Source of the DNA: JBPOIC01 sp052034865
GTDB taxonomy: Bacteria > UBA10199 > JADFYH01
Length of the DNA stretch: 29,418 bases
NCBI GenBank assembly: GCA_052034865.1
Contig: JBPOIC010000051.1
Location: forward strand, 1-29,418
Direction: 5' to 3'
The notes under the pieces were generated by a model. It saw nothing but the letters and a program-made list of their open reading frames with translations, was not told where the DNA came from and did no database searches. Made by a program: the position numbers and the translations under genes. This document shows positions 9,353 to 16,973 of this stretch, in pieces. The number at the start of each line of letters is the position of its first letter. Position 1 is the stretch's first letter.

Positions 9353-9564
9353 AGGTATTTCTCCTTATGTTGTGGTGGTGTTTTTTGTGTGAGAAAACTG
9401 GCATTACAATACTTATCATGTTCAATTTTTGTCTAATAAACATTGCCAAAATTAGTGCCTAAACCTAGCACGGTCAATGGTTTGAGAAATTATTGTTAAT
9501 ATAATTGATGAGCTTGAGATTGCTTCAGGAATTCAGACGGAGGAAGATTCGAACGCGAAGACAG

Positions 9565-9584
9565 AGGATTCCCGTGCGGGAATA
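9565..9584. repeat. REP-like repeat, copy 1
   Basis: Twenty-base unit containing a 7-base inverted repeat (ATTCCCG TG CGGGAAT). It matches copy 2 at 9676-9695 with three differences, two of them outside or at the centre of the palindrome. The ATTCCCG/CGGGAAT core resembles scattered REP-type repeats of many proteobacteria. Confidence 0.65.
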
Positions 9585-9675
9585 AAAAAGTTTCCGGAAA
9601 GTACAGACGGAGCAAGGGAAGCGGCAGATGGAGAAAAAGTTTTCTCAGAGAATTTGAGAAGATTCGGAAAGACGA

Positions 9676-9695
9676 AGGACTCCCGAGCGGGAATG
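9676..9695. repeat. REP-like repeat, copy 2
   Basis: Same orientation as copy 1, 111 bases further on. The stem is TCCCG AG CGGGA. The DNA between the copies is purine-rich and open in several frames on both strands, but none has a start codon with a ribosome site, so I read the whole 9353-9824 stretch as non-coding apart from promoters. Confidence 0.6.
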
Positions 9696-9824
9696 AAGGC
9701 CCCTGCCGTAAGAAGAATTTTTTTTTCTCTTTGGGCACAGGCCATGAATAAAAACTCAAATCATCAGTAGAATCAAAGCATCGCCTCAAGATTTACTCAA
9801 AACCATCGTAATCTGCTCAAACGA

Positions 9825-9852
9825 TTGACACTCTTTTCGCATGTGTTATTTT
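9825..9852 (+). promoter_or_regulatory. Candidate sigma70 promoter for ileS
   Basis: A perfect TTGACA (9825-9830) is followed after 16 bases by TATTTT (9847-9852). The ileS ATG is at 9864, only 11 bases beyond the -10 box, so a transcript from here would have a leader of about 0-5 bases. No Shine-Dalgarno sequence precedes the ATG, which fits such a leaderless message. Position and motif only. Confidence 0.45.
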
Positions 9853-9863
9853 GGGCCATCCAT

Positions 9864-12680
9864 ATGTCAGACACCTCTCCAAAGCCCAGCTACAAAGACT
9901 CCCTCAATCTTCCACAAACCGATTTTCCCATGCGGGCCGATCTTCCCAGGCGTGAGCCCGACTGGATTGCTCAATGGGATCAGCAAGGCATTTATGCCAA
10001 AATGATTTCCAAAAATGAGGGGCATGCCAAATTCACCCTGCATGATGGCCCGCCTTATGCAAACGGCAACATCCATCATGGCCACATCCTCAACAAGATT
10101 TTAAAAGACATTATCCTTAAATATAAAAACCTTTCCGGTTATTTAAGCGAATATGTTCCGGGCTGGGATTGCCATGGTCTCCCCATTGAACATCAGGTCG
10201 ATAAAAACCTGGGTTCCAAAAAGAAAGACATGAGCAAGGCCGAAATTCGAAAGGCATGTCGGGAGTACGCTGAAAAATTTGTGAATATTCAGCGAGAAGA
10301 ATTTAAACGTTTAGGAATTTTAGGCCGGTGGGAAAAACCTTACCTGACAATGAGCTTCGATTATGAAGCGACTATTGCACGGGAACTTGGAAAATTTGCC
10401 AACGAAGGCCAGGTATATCGGGGCTCAAAACCCGTCTACTGGTGCATGCGCTGCCAGACCGCTCTTGCCGAAGCAGAGGTGGAGTATGAAGATCACAATT
10501 CCCCATCTGTTTATGTGGCCTTTGAAGTGAAAGGATCTGCCGAATCCATTTCAGAACATTTGAAAGGACAAAACTGCGCCCTCATCATCTGGACCACAAC
10601 TCCCTGGACCTTGCCTGCCAATACCGCTGTCGCCGTTCATTCTCATTATACCTATGCTGCCCTTCAAACCAGCGATCATGTCTATCTGATTGCCGAAGGA
10701 CTGCTCGAAAAAGTGCGCGCTAATTTAAACCTTCAGGATGCAAGACTGATCGACCGTATTCCGGGCCGCAAGCTTGAAGGTCTTGTTTTAAAGCATCCAT
10801 TTTTAGACCGAGTCTCACCCGTTGTTTTTTCCGATCACGTCACCATCGAGCAGGGAACCGGTTGCGTGCACATTGCCCCAGGCCACGGGCAGGAAGACTA
10901 TGAGGTTGGACTGCGCTATAAACTGCCGATTCTCAATCCGGTAGGCCCTCGCGGACAGTTCACTCCCGAAGTCGGTATCGAAAGCCTGATCGGTCAATCG
11001 GTTTTTGAAGCCAATCCGGCTGTGATCGAAATCCTGAAATCAAACCAGGCGCTGCTCAAACAGGAAGAAATCTCTCATTCTTATCCGCACTGCTGGCGCT
11101 GTAAACATCCCGTCATTTTCAGATCGACACCGCAGTGGTTTATTTCGATGAGTCACAAGGATTTGCGCCATCGCGCTCTTGATGCCATCCGACGCACACA
11201 ATGGATTCCTTACTGGGGCCGCGAACGAATTTATGGAATGATCGAAAATCGGCCCGACTGGTGTATCTCCCGTCAGCGCAGCTGGGGCGTGCCGATCATC
11301 GCTTTCAATTGCCAGGGCTGCCACCAGGTCATCCTGGACGCCAAACTCATTGATCGCGTGGCGGATTTTTTTGAGAAAGAAGGCGCAGATGCTTGGTACA
11401 CCAAGACAGCGTCCGAACTCCTTCCGCCCAATTTCTCCTGCCCACATTGTCAGGGGAAAAATTTTGAGAAAGAAAATGACATTCTGGATGTCTGGTTTGA
11501 TTCCGGCGTGTCGTATGCAGCGGTTGTTGAAAAAAATCCCCTCCTTCAGTTTCCGGCCGATATTTATCTGGAAGGTTCTGATCAACACCGCGGCTGGTTT
11601 CACTCTTCGCTCCTGGCTTCCATAGGCACCCGCGAAAAACCGCCTTATCAGGCAGTTTTGACTCACGGTTTTGTTGTGGATGGACAAGGTAGAAAATATT
11701 CGAAATCGGCGAAAAATTATATTCCGCCCGATGCCATCCTTAAAAAAATGGGGGCTGAGATCTTCAGGATGTGGGCCGCAGCCGAAGATTATCGTAACGA
11801 CATTCGTGTATCCGATGAAATTTTGAGTCGCTTGAGCGAGACCTATCGCAAGATCCGAAACACCTGTCGTTTTCTGCTTGGAAATCTCCACGATTTTAAT
11901 CCGGCCACCGACGGCATTCCATTCGATCAATTACTCGAGCTGGATCTTTGGGCTCTCGACTGCTTTTCCAGACTAACCGAAACTTTAGATCAGGCTTATC
12001 GCGACTATGAATTCCATCAGATTTATCATGCCCTCAATCACTTCTGCACGATGGAGCTTTCTTCATTCTATCTCGATATTTTAAAAGACAGACTCTACAC
12101 ATCTGCTCCCAAAAGCCGCGAGCGCAGGTCCGCGCAAACCGTATTGTTTGAATTGATTCGAGGTCTGGCTTCGTGGATGGCCCCCATTCTTTCATTCACC
12201 TCCGAAGAAATCTGGGGATTTTTACCTGCCTTCGAAAACAAGGCCGAGAGCGTTTTTTTACAAGCGCTTCCCAAATCGCCAGCAAAGTGGAGAAATGACA
12301 AACTCCATCAGGAATATGCCCAGCTCAGGCAAGTCCGCGATGAGGCACTCAAGGCCCTCGAAATTGCCCGTCAGGCAAAAATCATCGGTTCTTCTCTCGA
12401 TGCCCAGCTTAAAATTTATGCCGAAGGCGATCTCTTAAAATTCCTTAAGAAATATGAAACAGCGTGGGCCAATCTTTTAATCGTCTCTCAAGTCGTTCTT
12501 TCGTTTGAAATCGATCAACCGACCTATGAAAGCCCAACATTGGCCGGACTCAAATTCGCAGTCGTGCCCGCCGAAGGGAAAAAATGCGAGCGCTGCTGGA
12601 ACTACTCTATGACCGTCGGCCGGAGCGCCGAACATCCTCCCCTGTGTGATCGCTGTGTCCGTGTACTCAGCCCTGCATGA
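9864..12680 (+). CDS. ileS: Isoleucyl-tRNA synthetase
   Basis: Cytoplasmic class I synthetase that charges tRNA-Ile and edits valine. With the ATG at 9864 it has 938 residues, the usual length of bacterial IleRS. The HIGH-type motif is HHGH at 71-74 (context PPYANGNIHHGH), the KMSKS-type motif is KYSKS at 611-615, the editing-domain sequence WTTTPWTLPANTA is present, and the C-terminal zinc site has Cys908, Cys911, Cys928 and Cys931. An in-frame TTG at 9825 would add 13 residues but lies on the -35 box; 9864 is preferred because the N-terminus then matches the family. It heads a run with lspA (7-base gap) and lgt, a common ileS-lspA pairing in bacteria. Confidence 0.97.
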   Translation: MSDTSPKPSYKDSLNLPQTDFPMRADLPRREPDWIAQWDQQGIYAKMISKNEGHAKFTLHDGPPYANGNIHHGHILNKILKDIILKYKNLSGYLSEYVPGWDCHGLPIEHQVDKNLGSKKKDMSKAEIRKACREYAEKFVNIQREEFKRLGILGRWEKPYLTMSFDYEATIARELGKFANEGQVYRGSKPVYWCMRCQTALAEAEVEYEDHNSPSVYVAFEVKGSAESISEHLKGQNCALIIWTTTPWTLPANTAVAVHSHYTYAALQTSDHVYLIAEGLLEKVRANLNLQDARLIDRIPGRKLEGLVLKHPFLDRVSPVVFSDHVTIEQGTGCVHIAPGHGQEDYEVGLRYKLPILNPVGPRGQFTPEVGIESLIGQSVFEANPAVIEILKSNQALLKQEEISHSYPHCWRCKHPVIFRSTPQWFISMSHKDLRHRALDAIRRTQWIPYWGRERIYGMIENRPDWCISRQRSWGVPIIAFNCQGCHQVILDAKLIDRVADFFEKEGADAWYTKTASELLPPNFSCPHCQGKNFEKENDILDVWFDSGVSYAAVVEKNPLLQFPADIYLEGSDQHRGWFHSSLLASIGTREKPPYQAVLTHGFVVDGQGRKYSKSAKNYIPPDAILKKMGAEIFRMWAAAEDYRNDIRVSDEILSRLSETYRKIRNTCRFLLGNLHDFNPATDGIPFDQLLELDLWALDCFSRLTETLDQAYRDYEFHQIYHALNHFCTMELSSFYLDILKDRLYTSAPKSRERRSAQTVLFELIRGLASWMAPILSFTSEEIWGFLPAFENKAESVFLQALPKSPAKWRNDKLHQEYAQLRQVRDEALKALEIARQAKIIGSSLDAQLKIYAEGDLLKFLKKYETAWANLLIVSQVVLSFEIDQPTYESPTLAGLKFAVVPAEGKKCERCWNYSMTVGRSAEHPPLCDRCVRVLSPA

Positions 12681-12687
12681 GGCCTTC

Positions 12688-13224
12688 ATGAATTCCAAAT
12701 GGAAGCTTTTTCTTTTTATTTTTCTGGCAGGGATCGGACTCGACCATCTCACCAAGTATTGGGTCGTCCGCACCATTCCGTTGGGAGAACAGATCGATCT
12801 TTTCCCACCGTTTTTTGATTTGGTGCATTATCGCAACACTGGAGCGGCCTTCGGAATGTTTGCGGACTGGACTTCTCCTTATCGTGAAATCTTCTTTACC
12901 ATTGTTTCCATCCTGGCTCTCGGCTTGCTGACGTACTATCTTGTCAAAACCCCACTCGAAGAGAAAAGAACCCTGATCCCGTTACTGCTGATTTTAAGTG
13001 GGGCCTTCGGAAATATTCTGGACCGCCTCACGCGCGGAAATGTCGTCGACTTTATTTTGCTCCACTGGGGCGATAAAACAGTAAATTTTCAACTGCTGGG
13101 ATCTACCTATCGTTTTGAACTTGTTTGGCCCGCGTTCAATATTGCAGACAGCTTTATCTCGCTGGGGGTTTTTTATCTGTTCTTAAGTGTCCTTTCTGCA
13201 AAACCCCAATCACTTAATTCCTAA
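12688..13224 (+). CDS. lspA: Lipoprotein signal peptidase (signal peptidase II)
   Basis: Inner-membrane aspartic protease that removes the signal peptide from diacylglyceryl-modified prolipoproteins. 178 residues with four membrane helices. The catalytic aspartates are visible: Asp121 in RGNVVDF and Asp154 in FNIADS; the flanking blocks NTGAAFG (50-56) and SGAFGNILDRL (104-114) are also intact. The ATG at 12688 starts 7 bases after the ileS stop and has GAGG just upstream, overlapping that stop; the longer frame back to 12646 would overlap ileS by 35 bases. Several N-terminal lipoproteins in this window are its natural substrates. Confidence 0.96.
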   Translation: MNSKWKLFLFIFLAGIGLDHLTKYWVVRTIPLGEQIDLFPPFFDLVHYRNTGAAFGMFADWTSPYREIFFTIVSILALGLLTYYLVKTPLEEKRTLIPLLLILSGAFGNILDRLTRGNVVDFILLHWGDKTVNFQLLGSTYRFELVWPAFNIADSFISLGVFYLFLSVLSAKPQSLNS

Positions 13225-13246
13225 ATCATTTCCTGGAACCTTACTT

Positions 13247-14041
13247 ATGTTTCCATTTCTCCTCAATCACCCTCCCCTCATCCTTCACACCTTCAGCTTT
13301 ATGTTGATGGTTGCTTCTCTCAGCGCGACTTTTTATGCCTACTATCGCGCCCCAAAAAAAGGGCTCTCGCAAACCGTTGTGCTGGACCTTGGAATCATTG
13401 GCACCCTGGCAGGCATTGTCGGATCGAGACTCTTTCACGTTCTTGTCGAGGCGCCCGGTTATTATTGGGAGCATCCTTCGCACATTTATCAGATCTGGCG
13501 CGGTGGCTTTGTCTCGTATGGCGCGGTTATCCTTATTGGTCTCAGCTTTGCCGTGTATTTAAAGTCTCGCAAACTGAACATTCTCAAATATCTCGATCTA
13601 TACGCCCTCGGATTTCCTCTGGTGGTTTTTTTCGTGAGGATCGGATGTCTGGGAGCAGGTTGCTGTTACGGAAAACCAACCGATTCTTTTTTTCACCTGA
13701 TCTTCACCCATCCTTCCAGCGATGCGGGCCAGCACTTCAAGGGAGTTCCACTTCATCCCACACAGATTTATGACATGATGAATGCCCTCTTTTTATTCTT
13801 TGTGCTCTTCTGGATTGATCAGCGAAAAAAATTCGACGGTCAGATCGTGTGGACGTTTTTGATTGGGTATGGACTAATCCGCGGTTTCATCGAGTTTTAT
13901 CGCGGCGATGCCGAACGCGGCCTTTATCTGAATGGATTGATCTCCACCGCCCAGGTGATGGGAATTATCGGCGTGCTCTTAGGAAGTTTTCTGTATCTGT
14001 ATTGCAAGAAGCTGGGAGAACGGGAGAAAGCCAAAAAGTAA
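13247..14041 (+). CDS. lgt: Prolipoprotein diacylglyceryl transferase, Cys-rich variant
   Basis: Multi-pass membrane enzyme of the LGT family, which moves diacylglycerol from phosphatidylglycerol to the lipobox cysteine before LspA acts. 264 residues, about seven helices. Conserved blocks: GGFVSYG (86-92), RIGCLGAGCCYGKPTD (131-146), HPTQIYD (170-176) and RGFIEFYRGD (212-221). Compared with the E. coli signature, the RxGN Asn is Cys and the GG..HG His is Tyr. I recall a sister group with the GCCYGKPT block, so this is a variant family rather than decay, but its activity is not proven by sequence. The ATG at 13247 is 22 bases after lspA; a GTG at 13187 would overlap lspA. It is very probably in the ileS-lspA operon. 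Confidence 0.88.
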   Translation: MFPFLLNHPPLILHTFSFMLMVASLSATFYAYYRAPKKGLSQTVVLDLGIIGTLAGIVGSRLFHVLVEAPGYYWEHPSHIYQIWRGGFVSYGAVILIGLSFAVYLKSRKLNILKYLDLYALGFPLVVFFVRIGCLGAGCCYGKPTDSFFHLIFTHPSSDAGQHFKGVPLHPTQIYDMMNALFLFFVLFWIDQRKKFDGQIVWTFLIGYGLIRGFIEFYRGDAERGLYLNGLISTAQVMGIIGVLLGSFLYLYCKKLGEREKAKK

Positions 14042-14118
14042 GAGGAACAATCGGGGAGAAGACAGAAGGCAGAATTGAGAATGTAGAAGAAAAAAACTGA
14101 AAATCAATCTTCTTGTAG

Positions 14119-14138
14119 GGGCGAGGCATGCCTCGCCC
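14119..14138. repeat. Perfect 20-base palindrome, dispersed-repeat type
   Basis: GGGCGAGGCATGCCTCGCCC reads the same on both strands and is preceded by TTGTAG. Short elements of this form (GTAGGGGCGA...TCGCCCC) occur scattered between genes in many bacterial genomes. It sits between lgt and the CPBP protease gene, so it could also act as a hairpin that separates their messages, although no T-run follows it. Confidence 0.75.
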
Positions 14139-14225
14139 GCGCAATCCAGAAGACAAAATTCAGAAAAATGATGGTTGCGTCTTTGCAATCCTCCTTCGGC
14201 GTACAAACTATCTAAAACCTCCACC

Positions 14226-14927
14226 ATGACCTCCTCCAACTCCAACGAAACTTCTTCTCGACACCCTCTCCTGGAGGCATTTTTAGTATGGGCAGGCGTG
14301 ATCTTCGCCATCCACATCCTCTATCAATTAAGATTTATTTCCTGGATCAAAGACAGTGCCCTGGCCTTAACAGGGTGTCTGCTTATTTATATTCCTGCCC
14401 TGGTATTGATTTTAAGAAAAGAATCGGCAAATTTTTTTGAAAACAATTGGCCAGAACTCAGGCGCTCTTTAAAAATCCTTATTATTTTTTCTCTCCTGAT
14501 TTTTCTTCCACTTTTACCACTCAACCATTTTTTTCAGCAGTGGGCCTTCGGGCATGCTTATCATCCTGCAAAAAATCCCGGCATTATCAACCTTCCGCTT
14601 CTTCGCCTGTTCTGGATTCATCTGCTTATGGTCGCCCTGCCCGAAGAATTTTTCTTTCGCGGATATTTCAACAAAAGATTAAGGGCCGTGTTTCACGATC
14701 GATTTTATTTTCTGGGTGTTCCGATGGGCTGGGCGTTTTTTATTAACGTCTTCTTCTTTGCTCTGTCTCACAGCCTGATCAATCTTCAGTGGTGGCATTT
14801 TGCGATCTTTTTCCCCGCTCTTGCCTTTAGTTGGTTGCGTGAAAAAACCGGCGCACTCACGGCCCCCATTTTTTTTCACGCCTTCTGCAATACCTTTTCG
14901 GCCTGGGTAAGCCTGCATTACAGTTAA
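14226..14927 (+). CDS. CPBP-family (Rce1-like) glutamic intramembrane protease; candidate myxosortase-type sorting protease
   Basis: A 233-residue multi-pass membrane protein with all three CPBP motifs: PEEFFFRG (Glu140, Glu141, Arg145), FFALSH (His182) and FFHAFCN (His218, Asn222). These make the active site of Rce1-type proteases. Related enzymes (MrtX, MrtC, MrtP for MYXO-CTERM; MrtJ, MrtS, MrtA for other Cys-containing tails) are predicted to process C-terminal sorting signals. Here the next gene, 129 bases on and in the same direction, encodes a secreted protein with such a tail, and another lies at 8351-9352; that context is why I propose this role. General CPBP proteases also have immunity or unknown roles, so the assignment is inference. 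The ATG at 14226 has no clear ribosome site; a TTG at 14175 is an alternative. Confidence 0.85.
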   Translation: MTSSNSNETSSRHPLLEAFLVWAGVIFAIHILYQLRFISWIKDSALALTGCLLIYIPALVLILRKESANFFENNWPELRRSLKILIIFSLLIFLPLLPLNHFFQQWAFGHAYHPAKNPGIINLPLLRLFWIHLLMVALPEEFFFRGYFNKRLRAVFHDRFYFLGVPMGWAFFINVFFFALSHSLINLQWWHFAIFFPALAFSWLREKTGALTAPIFFHAFCNTFSAWVSLHYS

Positions 14928-14958
14928 AATTTATCTAACCCCTTTACATTGATTGAAG

Positions 14959-14973
14959 AGAGGGTCATTAAAC
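14959..14973 (+). repeat. 15-base direct repeat, left copy
   Basis: AGAGGGTCATTAAAC, identical to 16914-16928. The two copies bracket the delta-60 gene. One such match somewhere in a window this size is expected by chance, so only the placement is suggestive. Confidence 0.5.
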
Positions 14974-15056
14974 CTGGGAGTTTGGAGAATCCCTTTTCAA
15001 TCCAGGACTGATTGGAATTTCAGAATTGATCAAATCATTCTCATTTGGAGAAATTT

Positions 15057-16844
15057 ATGAAAAAAAATTTTCTATTTTTTGCCGTCTTGATCCTCTTTGC
15101 GTTTTTCAAAACTCCCCAGGTGTTAGCCGCACCTGGCGATCCAGACACCAGTTTTGGATCTGTAGGATTTGTGACACCTTACGATTTCGATAACTCCGGA
15201 GGCGGGGCACGTGCCGTTGCCATTCAGCCTGCTGACGGAAAAATAGTTGTAGGGGGGGGTGGTCACGATATGAATAACCATGAAAACCTGGGCCTTTCCC
15301 GACTGAACACAGACGGCAGTCTGGATAGCAGCTTCGGTACAGCCGGCAAGGCAAGCCTTTTGAACTTTGGAGCGGATACAGCGTCACTTGACGATCTTTC
15401 GATTTTACCTACGGGAGAAATCCTGACTTTAAGCACAACCTATCTTAATTCTGCTTTTTCCATCGTCCTCGCCCGCTTTACTTCTACTGGAGCTTTAGAC
15501 ACCACTTTTGGAGGTGGGGATGGAATCTCAGACCTGCTCAACCCTTCCGGAGATGATGAATCAATATCCATGCACGTCCTAGAAGATGGCAAAATCCTCA
15601 TAGGCGGCTATGATTATTATGCCAGTAGAAGCTATATCCTCCGTTTCTCTTCTGATGGAACACTCGACACTACGTTCGGCACTGGCGGGATGAGCCCTTT
15701 CCTTGTCGAACCTGTAAGCCAGATTTTCTTTCTCTGGGATTTTGCCCTTCAATCCGATGGGAAAATTCTGATTGCTGGATCCGATTCTGATGCAGCACCT
15801 TCTCATGTTGTTTTGACAAGACTTACCAACAACGGCACCCTCGATACCAGTTTTGGAACCAATGGCTATCTGGTTTTCTCTTCTTTTAGCGGGGTTAACG
15901 AGTATCCAGTCTCGCTGGCCATTCTTTCGGACGATTCCATTGTTTTAGGTGGGGTCACAGGAAACGGAACAACTTCCACTTCATTCATTGCCAGACTTCT
16001 GTCTACCGGAGCACTGGATACCAGTTTTGGAACCAGTGGTTTTACTGGTTTTGATTTTGGGGGAAGTAATGATGAACTGACGGATCTTGCTCTTCAGACG
16101 GATGGTAAAATCGTCGCCTCTGTGAATCACTATACAAACTCTGCCTCGCAATTTGCCGCTGTAAGACTGAATGCCGATGGCTCCATGGATTCAACTTTTG
16201 GAACGGATGGGAAAACAAATTTTGATTATCCGAATACCACCTCGGCAAAACCTTATGCCCTGGCCCTTCAATCGGATGGCAAAATCGTTCTGGCAGGCTC
16301 TGCCAGGGACACGGCTTACCATTTTGGTGTCACACGAATCGAAGGCAACAACGCCAACATTCAGATTTCAGGCTCGGCCATTCCAGCCCTGGCTCACGTT
16401 GGTGATACAGTTACCTTCACTTATACGATTACCAATAATGGTCCCAACACCAGCGGAGAAATCACTTTTACCGATACGCTCCCGAGCGGTCTTACCTATG
16501 TCAGCATCACCCCATCGGTGGGATCTTGCACAGGCACAACCGATCTTTCGTGTAACCTTGGCTCTCTGGAAAATGGAGAAACAGCCACCCTTACATTGAT
16601 CGTGACTGCCATCAGCACGACCAATACTACCAACTCCGCCTCCATCAGTGCTACAGGGCCCACAGATCCGGATACTGACGACAACGTCTCGGCCATAGTC
16701 CTCACAATCACCACTGCCCCTTCCGGAGGATGCTCCATAAGTCCCATATCAAATCCTCATATCACCTCTGGCCTTATTCCCCTGATGGGTCTTGCTGTAA
16801 TCGAAAGTATGCGACGTCTCAGAAAAAAAACTTCTCATTCATGA
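15057..16844 (+). CDS. Secreted delta-60 repeat protein with DUF11 domain and GCS C-terminal tail
   Basis: 595 residues. Signal peptide MKKNFLFFAVLILFAFF.. with likely cleavage after VLAA near 26. Seven copies of the delta-60 repeat (consensus G.LDTSFGT.G, each followed by an LQ.DGKI..GG-like strand) span about 28-430 and should fold as a beta-propeller-like array. A DUF11-type Ig-like domain follows (about 440-550; core TYTITNNGPNTSG). The tail has Gly-Gly-Cys-Ser with Cys559, a moderately hydrophobic stretch (TSGLIPLMGLAVIESM) and a strong basic cluster RRLRKK: a MYXO-CTERM-like plan. GGAGA stands 7 bases before the ATG at 15057; a TTG at 15045 overlaps that ribosome site and is rejected. 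It probably ends on the outer surface, processed by the CPBP protease just upstream. The biochemical role is unknown. Confidence 0.9.
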   Translation: MKKNFLFFAVLILFAFFKTPQVLAAPGDPDTSFGSVGFVTPYDFDNSGGGARAVAIQPADGKIVVGGGGHDMNNHENLGLSRLNTDGSLDSSFGTAGKASLLNFGADTASLDDLSILPTGEILTLSTTYLNSAFSIVLARFTSTGALDTTFGGGDGISDLLNPSGDDESISMHVLEDGKILIGGYDYYASRSYILRFSSDGTLDTTFGTGGMSPFLVEPVSQIFFLWDFALQSDGKILIAGSDSDAAPSHVVLTRLTNNGTLDTSFGTNGYLVFSSFSGVNEYPVSLAILSDDSIVLGGVTGNGTTSTSFIARLLSTGALDTSFGTSGFTGFDFGGSNDELTDLALQTDGKIVASVNHYTNSASQFAAVRLNADGSMDSTFGTDGKTNFDYPNTTSAKPYALALQSDGKIVLAGSARDTAYHFGVTRIEGNNANIQISGSAIPALAHVGDTVTFTYTITNNGPNTSGEITFTDTLPSGLTYVSITPSVGSCTGTTDLSCNLGSLENGETATLTLIVTAISTTNTTNSASISATGPTDPDTDDNVSAIVLTITTAPSGGCSISPISNPHITSGLIPLMGLAVIESMRRLRKKTSHS

Positions 16845-16913
16845 CTTTCATTTCTCATTTCGAGAACCAGGGATGGACTTTTTTCGGATGCAAAAGCCAA
16901 GGCGTCTGGCTGC

Positions 16914-16928
16914 AGAGGGTCATTAAAC
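16914..16928 (+). repeat. 15-base direct repeat, right copy
   Basis: AGAGGGTCATTAAAC, identical to 14959-14973, in the gap between the delta-60 gene and the pyrophosphatase gene. No other feature is clear in 16845-16973. Confidence 0.5.
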
Positions 16929-16973
16929 TCTGATTTTTTTCACAGAGGAAATTCTTTAAGCAACAAGTCCATC

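Noticed and set aside
9496..9789. Minus-strand frame of 97 codons with repeated PARES words
   Set aside because: The repetition comes from the two REP-like DNA repeats; no ribosome site and no protein-like composition.
11040..11930. A 296-codon minus-strand frame
   Set aside because: It is antisense to ileS, whose motifs are intact through this stretch.
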